The position numbers and the translations under genes are program-made. DNA of 17,302 bases from an uncultured Oscillospiraceae bacterium (GTDB lineage Bacteria > Bacillota > Clostridia > Oscillospirales > Oscillospiraceae). The stretch lies in NCBI GenBank assembly GCA_934667815.1, contig CAKUMO010000040.1:1-17302 (forward strand), in the 5' to 3' direction. The notes beneath the pieces are model-generated. The model was not told the DNA's origin. It saw nothing but the letters and a program-made list of their open reading frames with translations, and made no database searches. Shown one piece after another: positions 13,346-17,302 of this stretch (position 1 is the first letter of the stretch; every line of letters starts with the position of its first letter).

Positions 13346-14215
13346 ATGATCGATGTTTGTAACCCCGGCGTGATCCGGGAGCTGCTTGCCAGATACGGCT
13401 TTCATTTTTCCAAATCCAAGGGGCAGAATTTTCTCACCCAACGTTGGGTACCACAGCGCATCGTCGAAGCCTCCGGAATTGACCGGAGCTGCGGTGTCGT
13501 CGAAATCGGGCCGGGCTTTGGCCCCCTGACGCAGGAGCTTTGCCTGCGTGCCGGGCGTGTCGTCGCCATCGAGGTCGATCAGACGCTGCGCCCGGTTCTG
13601 GCCGAAACGGTCGGTGAGTTTTCCAATCTGGAAATCTTATTTGCCGATGCCCTGAAAGCCGATCTTCCCGCGCTCGTTGCGGAAAAGCTGGACGGCCTGC
13701 GTCCGGCGGCATGCGCAAATTTGCCGTATTACATAACTTCTCCTGTGCTGACCAAGCTCCTGGAGAGCCGCTGCTTTTCCTCTGTTACCGTCATGGTGCA
13801 GAAGGAGGTCGCACAGCGCATCTGTGCCGCACCCGCCAGCCGGGATTATTCCGCCTTTACCGTCCTGTGCAACTATCATGCGCAGCCGGAGCTGTTATTC
13901 GACGTTCCGGCGAGCTGCTTTATTCCGCAGCCGAAGGTCACGAGCGCGGTCGTCTGCCTGAAAACGCGGACGGAACCGCCTGCGTCCATCGAAAGCGAAG
14001 CGCTCTTTTTCCGCACGGTGCGCGCGTCCTTCGCCCAGCGGCGCAAGACGCTTCTCAACGCGCTGTCCTCGGGCTTTTCCGAGCTGAGCAAGAGTGATCT
14101 GTCCGAGGCTCTGACCGCCTGCGGCATTGCGCCGTCCGTCCGCGGTGAGACGCTGGACATTCCCGCCTTTGCCGCGCTTTCCAACGAACTTTTCCGGAGG
14201 CTTTCTCATGTTTAA
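13346..14215 (+). CDS. ksgA: 16S rRNA dimethyladenosine transferase
   Basis: Methylates two adjacent adenosines near the 3' end of 16S rRNA during small-subunit maturation, using S-adenosylmethionine. The protein is 289 residues, normal for RsmA/KsgA. Signatures are KGQNFL (25-30), VVEIGPGFGPLTQEL (51-65) for AdoMet binding, AIEVD (74-78), the acidic site in FADALK (99-104) and the catalytic NLPY (125-128). The ATG at 13346 has AAGGAG upstream and gives the family N-terminus; a longer frame to 13235 overlaps the yabE-like gene. The C-terminus overlaps the next gene by 8 nt. A hairpin and a nested promoter precede it. Confidence 0.96.
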   Translation: MIDVCNPGVIRELLARYGFHFSKSKGQNFLTQRWVPQRIVEASGIDRSCGVVEIGPGFGPLTQELCLRAGRVVAIEVDQTLRPVLAETVGEFSNLEILFADALKADLPALVAEKLDGLRPAACANLPYYITSPVLTKLLESRCFSSVTVMVQKEVAQRICAAPASRDYSAFTVLCNYHAQPELLFDVPASCFIPQPKVTSAVVCLKTRTEPPASIESEALFFRTVRASFAQRRKTLLNALSSGFSELSKSDLSEALTACGIAPSVRGETLDIPAFAALSNELFRRLSHV

Positions 14216-14897
14216 GACCATTTTCCTCGATCTCGACGATACGATTCTGGACTTTGGCGCCGCCGAGCGCGTCGCCGTCTCCAAAACCTTCCGTGAGATC
14301 GGCCTCGAGCCGACGGATGCCCTCGTCAGGCGGTACAGCGAGATCAACCAGCAGCAGTGGGAGTGCTTCGAACGCGGTGAGATCACGCGCGATACCGTCC
14401 TTGTGCGCCGCTTCGAGGTGCTGTTTCGCGAGCTGGGACTCAATGAGGATGCGGTGGCGGCCTCGGCCGCCGTTGAGGACAGCTATCGTGGGCATTTGGC
14501 CGAGGGGCACTACTTTGTCGAGGGGGCGGAGGACATTCTTGCCTATCTCGCACCGAAGTACGACCTGTATCTTGCTTCCAACGGCGTCGCGGAAACACAG
14601 TACGCCCGTCTCGCCAGCGCAGGGATCGCGCCGTATTTCCGCGAAATTTTCATCTCCGAGACGACCGGTCACCACAAGCCCGAACGCGCGTATTTTGACT
14701 ACTGCTTCGCACGCATCCCGAATTTTGACCCCTCTGCGGCGCTGATGATTGGCGACAGCCTCACAAGCGATATTCGCGGCGGCAAAAATGCGGGCATCGC
14801 CACCTGTTGGTTCAATCGCCGTCATAAGGAAAACCGCACGGGCATCCGGCCGGACTTCGAAATTCATGCCCTGTCCGAGCTGAAAACGCTGCTGTGA
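14208..14897 (+). CDS. HAD hydrolase, YjjG-type pyrimidine nucleotidase
   Basis: A 229-residue haloacid dehalogenase phosphatase. Motif I is FLDLDDTILDF with Asp8 and Asp10, motif II the Ser in LASNG (122-126), motif III Lys157 in HHKPERAYFDY, and motif IV GDSLTSDIRGG (182-192). The cap domain segment with YSEINQQQWECFERGEIT (43-60) resembles the YjjG/YfnB subfamily (TIGR02254), whose members dephosphorylate noncanonical pyrimidine nucleotides and help keep them out of DNA. The exact substrate is inferred from the family. The start at 14208 has CGGAGG 7 nt upstream and overlaps the ksgA stop, so translation is coupled. Confidence 0.88.
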   Translation: MFKTIFLDLDDTILDFGAAERVAVSKTFREIGLEPTDALVRRYSEINQQQWECFERGEITRDTVLVRRFEVLFRELGLNEDAVAASAAVEDSYRGHLAEGHYFVEGAEDILAYLAPKYDLYLASNGVAETQYARLASAGIAPYFREIFISETTGHHKPERAYFDYCFARIPNFDPSAALMIGDSLTSDIRGGKNAGIATCWFNRRHKENRTGIRPDFEIHALSELKTLL

Positions 14898-14916
14898 AAA
14901 AAAGTAAAAAAACAGC

Positions 14917-14944
14917 TTGACATTTCCGGAAAACCGGATATAAT
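14917..14944 (+). promoter_or_regulatory. tRNA-Gln promoter with dyad spacer
   Basis: TTGACA (14917-14922) and TATAAT (14939-14944) are perfect and 16 bp apart. The spacer holds the dyad TCCGG-AAAA-CCGGA (14925-14938). The predicted start near 14951 leaves a leader of about 24 nt before the tRNA. Confidence 0.82.
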
Positions 14945-14974
14945 AATATATGCGTTTTGGCGCAGCGGCATGAT

Positions 14975-15048
14975 AGGGGATTTGTGTAACGGTAGCACAC
15001 CGGACTCTGACTCCGTTTGCGGGGGTTCGAATCCCTCATCCCCTGCCA
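14975..15048 (+). tRNA. tRNA-Gln, anticodon CTG, CCA encoded
   Basis: The 7-bp acceptor stem AGGGGAT/ATCCCCT is followed by G73 and an encoded CCA (15046-15048). The D arm contains AACGGTAGC and the T arm GGGTTCGAATCCC. The anticodon loop CTCTGAC (15005-15011) gives anticodon CTG at 15007-15009, reading the Gln codon CAG. Position 27-43 is a C-T mismatch. The gene is single, with its own promoter and terminator, and the DNA beyond it changes to phage-like content, so it may have served as an integration site. Confidence 0.95.
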
Positions 15049-15087
15049 AGAGGTTTTCAAGATTCAGGTCTTGAAAACCTCTTTTTT
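15048..15087 (+). terminator. Terminator of tRNA-Gln
   Basis: A perfect 15-bp stem (15048-15062 with 15069-15083) around a 6-nt loop runs into six T residues (15082-15087). The 5' arm begins with the final A of the tRNA CCA. Confidence 0.92.
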
Positions 15088-15264
15088 ACTGCTAAACCCT
15101 TGGAAGCACTGCGTTTGCGGGCACAAAACGGCAAAAATCAATTTTCGGAATTTCGCACGATTTTACACTAAAAAACAGCTTAGTGGGGAATTTGAGAAAA
15201 TTTTCCCCACCAAATTCCCCACCAAATCAGCCTCGTAAAACGTCAATATTTTTTTGAAAAATTT
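15088..15264. repeat. AT-rich spacer with tandem and inverted 12-bp repeats
   Basis: No gene is visible. TTCCCCACCAAA occurs twice in exact tandem (15203-15214 and 15215-15226). A perfect inverted repeat pairs GTGGGGAATTTG (15183-15194) with CAAATTCCCCAC (15211-15222), so a third, inverted partial copy lies about 10 bp upstream. Placed just past a tRNA and before phage genes, these could be recombinase arm sites or the decayed end of an integrated element; this is inference. Confidence 0.55.
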
Positions 15265-15444
15265 TTATTCCTGCCTTTTCTTTTCTACTTGGCTACCAAA
15301 GTAGAAGCTGATAATAACAGTAAAGATAGTCAGGAATTGTTGGGCTGATACCTTGCCCGCGACCGATAGATAAGCAAATACACCGCAAAGCACGATGGTT
15401 ATAATACTCTTGACGTTTATGAGTTTCGCTAATTTCTCTTTCAT
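15265..15444 (-). CDS. Small phage lysis-module membrane protein
   Basis: A 59-residue protein (MKEKLAKLINVKSIITIVLC...) with two predicted membrane helices around 13-29 and 36-49, ending in a charged QVEKKRQE tail. The segment QQFLTIFTVIISFYFGSQ resembles a small protein common beside the holin and endolysin genes of Clostridia prophages. It may be a holin or an accessory factor; no lysis activity is established. The ATG at 15444 has GGGGAG upstream. The next gene upstream encodes an XhlA-like protein, but the endolysin that normally follows is missing. Confidence 0.72.
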   Translation of the reverse strand: MKEKLAKLINVKSIITIVLCGVFAYLSVAGKVSAQQFLTIFTVIISFYFGSQVEKKRQE

Positions 15445-15465
15445 ATCTTTCTCCCCTTTGAAGGT

Positions 15466-15489
15466 CGCCCGCCGTATAAACAGCGGGCG
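15466..15489. promoter_or_regulatory. Hairpin between the two phage lysis genes
   Basis: CGCCCGC (15466-15472) pairs with GCGGGCG (15483-15489) across a 10-nt loop. On the plus strand it is followed by TTATTTTTATTT and could stop antisense transcription. On the minus strand it is an intercistronic mRNA hairpin without a T tract. Confidence 0.5.
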
Positions 15490-15495
15490 TTATTT

Positions 15496-15711
15496 TTATT
15501 TCTGTTCTAAGACTGTAATTCTTGTTTCGTGGTTTTGGACAGTCTTATCAATCTCCGCTAGGTCTTTTCCTTGTGCCGTTAGTGTAGCATCAAGGCGGGT
15601 TATGCTATCTTCCAGCTTCGTCAGGGCTTTGGTATTGGCTGATACGATTTTACAAATTGAAATAACAAAGCCAGATAGCGTGATAATGCCAACCACAATT
15701 TGCCAAGTCAT
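15496..15711 (-). CDS. XhlA-like phage lysis accessory protein
   Basis: A 71-residue protein with an N-terminal membrane helix (about residues 3-25, MTWQIVVGIITLSGFVISIC) followed by a heptad-patterned coiled coil (about 32-71; KALTKLEDSITRLDATLTAQ and onward). This topology is that of XhlA/holin-accessory proteins of phage lysis modules, although their transmembrane segment is more often C-terminal. The ATG at 15711 has TTGAGGTG at good spacing; an in-frame ATG at 15735 would sit before that site. It starts 5 bp after the stop of a truncated upstream frame. Confidence 0.65.
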   Translation of the reverse strand: MTWQIVVGIITLSGFVISICKIVSANTKALTKLEDSITRLDATLTAQGKDLAEIDKTVQNHETRITVLEQK

Positions 15712-15716
15712 TTCTT

Positions 15717-15821
15717 TCACCTCAAGATAAGCCAACCTAACCTTTCAGGAACCATGCCAGTTTCAGGAGCATAAATTCTTGTCAAACAGCTTTTCCTGTT
15801 TGCATTTTCATTGTAGGGCAT
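15717..15821 (-). pseudogene. 3' remnant of a prophage gene
   Basis: A 34-residue tail (MPYNENANRKSCLTRIYAPE...) ends 5 bp before the XhlA-like gene, the spacing expected for consecutive phage genes. There is no good ribosome site before the ATG at 15821, and the frame upstream (to 15902) runs into the HxlR promoter region, so the 5' part has probably been lost. It may come from a late tail gene, but I cannot name the family. Confidence 0.4.
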
Positions 15822-15860
15822 CTTCGTTCTGAAAAAAAGTACGCACAAATCTATTACTGA

Positions 15861-15887
15861 GTTACAAAAAAGTAACCGCTTGCAAGC
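15861..15887 (+). promoter_or_regulatory. Candidate operators upstream of the HxlR gene
   Basis: A dyad GTTAC-N6-GTAAC (15861-15876) lies just before the -35 box, and the perfect 10-bp palindrome GCTTGCAAGC (15878-15887) covers that box. HxlR proteins bind dyad sites as dimers and often control their own or a neighbouring promoter. Confidence 0.5.
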
Positions 15888-15908
15888 AAGAGATTCCTGC
15901 ACTATAAT
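15880..15908 (+). promoter_or_regulatory. Sigma-A promoter of the HxlR gene
   Basis: TTGCAA (15880-15885) and TATAAT (15903-15908) are 17 bp apart. The predicted start near 15915 leaves a leader of about 35 nt with GGAG 8 nt before the ATG. Confidence 0.8.
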
Positions 15909-15949
15909 TAAGATATAACAGTCTAAATAAAACCATTGGAGATACTGCT

Positions 15950-16276
15950 ATGCTGACCAAAGAAGAACTTCCGGCTTGCCCGGTAGCCACCACAGTCCAG
16001 ATGATCGGCAGCAAGTGGAAGTTGCTGATCATGCGCAACCTGTTGGCCCGCCCGTGGCGGTTCAATGAACTGAAAAAGGACTTGGAGGGGATCAGCCAGA
16101 AGGTATTGACGGACAGCCTGCGCTCCATGGAAGCCGATGGGATCATTACCCGTACCGTCTATCCCGAAGTACCGCCGAGGGTGGAATACGCTCTGTCCGA
16201 CTTGGGCGAATCCATGCGCCCGATCATGGATGCAATGGAAATTTGGGGTACGGAATATAAAAAATCGAAGGAATAA
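15950..16276 (+). CDS. HxlR-family winged-helix transcriptional regulator
   Basis: A 108-residue DNA-binding protein. The HxlR pattern is complete: CPVATTVQMIGSKWKLLIMR (10-29), with the single N-terminal Cys10, then RFNELKKDLEGISQKVLTDS (42-61) as the recognition helix region and LRSMEADGIITRTVYPEVPP as the wing. Members sense oxidants, aldehydes or quinones through the conserved Cys (as in HypR/YodB) or respond to other signals; the effector here is unknown. It is transcribed alone with its own terminator. Its usual partner, a reductase or efflux gene, is not adjacent: phage remnants lie upstream and a relic region lies downstream. Confidence 0.93.
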   Translation: MLTKEELPACPVATTVQMIGSKWKLLIMRNLLARPWRFNELKKDLEGISQKVLTDSLRSMEADGIITRTVYPEVPPRVEYALSDLGESMRPIMDAMEIWGTEYKKSKE

Positions 16277-16284
16277 AAAACATC

Positions 16285-16322
16285 AAGCCTGTCGAATTGC
16301 TCCGACAGGCTTGCTGTTTTTT
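16285..16322 (+). terminator. Terminator of the HxlR gene
   Basis: AAGCCTGTCG (16285-16294) pairs perfectly with CGACAGGCTT (16303-16312) across an 8-nt loop. GCTG and then six T residues (16317-16322) follow on the plus strand. Confidence 0.88.
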
Positions 16323-16332
16323 GTATAAAGAA

Positions 16333-16355
16333 AACCACCGGCACTGCCGGTGGTT
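16333..16355 (-). terminator. Second hairpin, minus-strand terminator candidate
   Basis: AACCACCGGC (16333-16342) pairs perfectly with GCCGGTGGTT (16346-16355) around a 3-nt loop. On the minus strand it is followed by TTCTTTATAC, so it would stop transcripts arriving from the right-hand region; no clear gene ends there. Confidence 0.55.
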
Positions 16356-16566
16356 CCAAAAAGCTTTCGCTATGCCCGGAAAAAATATCCGAGCGAAGCG
16401 AAGAACAAGCACGGAAAGCAGGCGATAAGATGTGATTCAAAAAGACGGATAACCGGGGAGAAACGAAAAGCAAACTGTGCCAAGCCGCCATTTCAATAGC
16501 GATAGCTTTATTGTAAAGATCTCGGCGAAAAACATCCATTGACACTGTTTTTTCCTATATATTGAC

Positions 16567-16609
16567 ATAAATGCCGATGTGTAAAATGACATTACACTTC
16601 GGCATTTAT
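16567..16609. repeat. 43-bp dyad with 18-bp arms
   Basis: Arms 16567-16584 and 16592-16609 (ATAAATGCCGATGTGTAA and its partner) are complementary except for one T-T mismatch, with a 7-nt loop. There is no clear T tract. TTGACA overlaps the left end (16562-16567). It could be an operator, a small palindromic repeat element, or the scar of a mobile element. Confidence 0.6.
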
Positions 16610-16766
16610 ATCGATCATATTTCATTTTTTTATTGGCGGCTGACTGAAAACCAGCAGGTAAAGTTTATGCACGATCTCGTCCAAATACAGGCAAAGTCGT
16701 TTTGAATGGTCATAGGTCTGTTCCTGCTCATGCGTATGCGGGTGGTCATGGGTACCGCAAACAGAG

Positions 16767-16803
16767 AAAAAACTCGTCAGCCTGTGCTTCACAGGCTGGC
16801 GAG
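16767..16803 (-). terminator. Terminator of the thymidylate-synthase-like gene
   Basis: On the minus strand arms 16790-16803 and 16773-16786 pair over 14 bp with one mismatch around a 3-nt loop, directly followed by T6 (16767-16772). It lies 55 nt past the stop of the gene to the right. Confidence 0.85.
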
Positions 16804-16858
16804 CGGAGCGGAGCGACCTATGCCGCCCCACTGCTTTTTATCGCTTATTTAGTCACGC

Positions 16859-17302
16859 TTAACGCCCTTTTCCTATGCTTGCCAGCACTTTTTCTCTGTC
16901 TCTCATGTAAAAGTGCGCTGACTTTACGATTAAGATCAGCTTTCCGCACGGAATGCCGACCTTCTCCGCAATTTCCTTTTGAATGAGGTGGAGCATCACA
17001 AGGTTGACATACGCCTTGCAGCCAAAGTCCAGCGCACGGCAATAGGCGGTCATATCCAGCTTTCCATCGGTTTTCTGAAAGTCCAGAAGACTGACACAGG
17101 GGATATAGCCCTCGTCCGTCAGCGGCTCAAACATGGTAATGGTCGCAGAGCGTGCGGCAGGATTGCTTTTCAGCCGCTCGACCAGCCATTCCACCTGATT
17201 CTTCTGCCCCATATAGGCGTACAGCCGGGAAGCATAGGAGTTCTCGTGATGCAGCTCCGGCACTTCCTCCTGCACGGTGAAATTGCGGACCATCCAATCA
17301 TA
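16859..17302 (-). CDS. Thymidylate-synthase-family protein, C-terminal part (runs off the window)
   Basis: The 147 visible residues continue past the right edge; the reading frame is open at the last base, so the first Met (17293) is probably internal. The sequence fits the C-terminal half of the thymidylate synthase / nucleotide hydroxymethylase fold: a Cys in GYIPCVSLLDFQ, GKLDMTAYCRALDFG in place of the RSxD region, an Asn in KAYVNLVMLHLIQ, and SAHFY in place of the GDAHxY loop. Several dUMP-binding positions are kept (Arg, Asp, Asn, His, Tyr), but the RS serine is Ala and the GD before AH is KS. Related divergent proteins occur in gut Clostridia and are usually annotated only as thymidylate synthase. 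It may be a true ThyA or a modified-nucleotide enzyme. The gene ends in its own terminator. Confidence 0.72.
   Translation of the reverse strand, partial: YDWMVRNFTVQEEVPELHHENSYASRLYAYMGQKNQVEWLVERLKSNPAARSATITMFEPLTDEGYIPCVSLLDFQKTDGKLDMTAYCRALDFGCKAYVNLVMLHLIQKEIAEKVGIPCGKLILIVKSAHFYMRDREKVLASIGKGR

Larger units (their letters stand above)
16277..16858. other. Relic-rich gap of about 580 bp
   Basis: No intact gene is supported here. Besides the hairpins listed separately, two frames look coding-like but lack starts. One, on the plus strand (16329-16499), is Lys-rich and crosses a hairpin. The other, on the minus strand (about 16622-16765), contains a His-rich CGTHDHPHTHEQEQ stretch and ends in QPPIKK. 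The second may be the tail of a metal-binding protein whose 5' end has been lost, but I cannot identify it. Confidence 0.35.

Noticed and set aside
14864..15049. Minus-strand frame with GDEGFEPPQTESES
   Set aside because: This is the well-known spurious peptide produced by reading a tRNA gene in antisense; the tRNA-Gln is certain.
16159..16545. 128-residue minus-strand frame over the HxlR gene end
   Set aside because: It runs through the HxlR coding region and two terminators in antisense and shows no family similarity.
1..17302. CRISPR array, complete insertion sequence, integrase or toxin-antitoxin pair
   Set aside because: I looked for spaced repeats, transposase or recombinase motifs and paired small genes and found none that could be supported.

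Overview
The window reads as chromosomal DNA of a Gram-positive anaerobe of the Clostridia, probably an Oscillospiraceae/Ruminococcaceae-type gut bacterium. The clues are fairly GC-rich housekeeping genes with strong GGAGG ribosome sites and consensus sigma-A promoters, a FeoA/FeoB/Cys-rich peptide iron operon, a DUF348-G5-3D (YabE-like) protein directly upstream of ksgA, and a phage lysis-cassette fragment of the kind seen in gut Clostridia. The family assignment is an inference from gene content; no 16S gene or other marker is present.

Layout. (1) 1-3423, minus: trpS, then a TagO/WecA-type GlcNAc-1-phosphate transferase, then wecB (UDP-GlcNAc 2-epimerase), read from one promoter and ending in a hairpin at the window edge. 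The last two genes make the lipid-linked GlcNAc and UDP-ManNAc used for wall glycopolymers. (2) 3421-5547, minus: a YoaP-type acetyltransferase, a PEMT/ICMT-like membrane methyltransferase and an unrecognised acidic-tailed protein, behind a perfect consensus promoter. (3) 5570-8075, plus: feoA-feoB-Cys-rich peptide, tightly coupled, with dyads at the promoter and start site. (4) 8092-11156, minus: lipoprotein, MBOAT acyltransferase and SGNH/DHHW-like protein, probably an acyl-transfer system for an extracellular polymer. (5) 11246-11618, minus: a single cupin gene. (6) 11990-14897, plus: yabE-like, ksgA and a YjjG-type HAD phosphatase, with a WalR-box-like site at the yabE start and a hairpin over the ksgA ribosome site. 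(7) 14917-15087: tRNA-Gln(CTG) with its own promoter and terminator.

From the tRNA onward the DNA becomes AT-richer and accessory. It holds tandem repeats, a truncated prophage tail/lysis module on the minus strand (15265-15821), an HxlR regulator with candidate operators, a 580-bp relic-rich gap with several strong hairpins and a 43-bp dyad, and the 3' end of a divergent thymidylate-synthase-family gene running off the right edge. This is the most plausible place for mobile or unusual biology, but I see no complete defence system, integrase, transposase or CRISPR array in the window.
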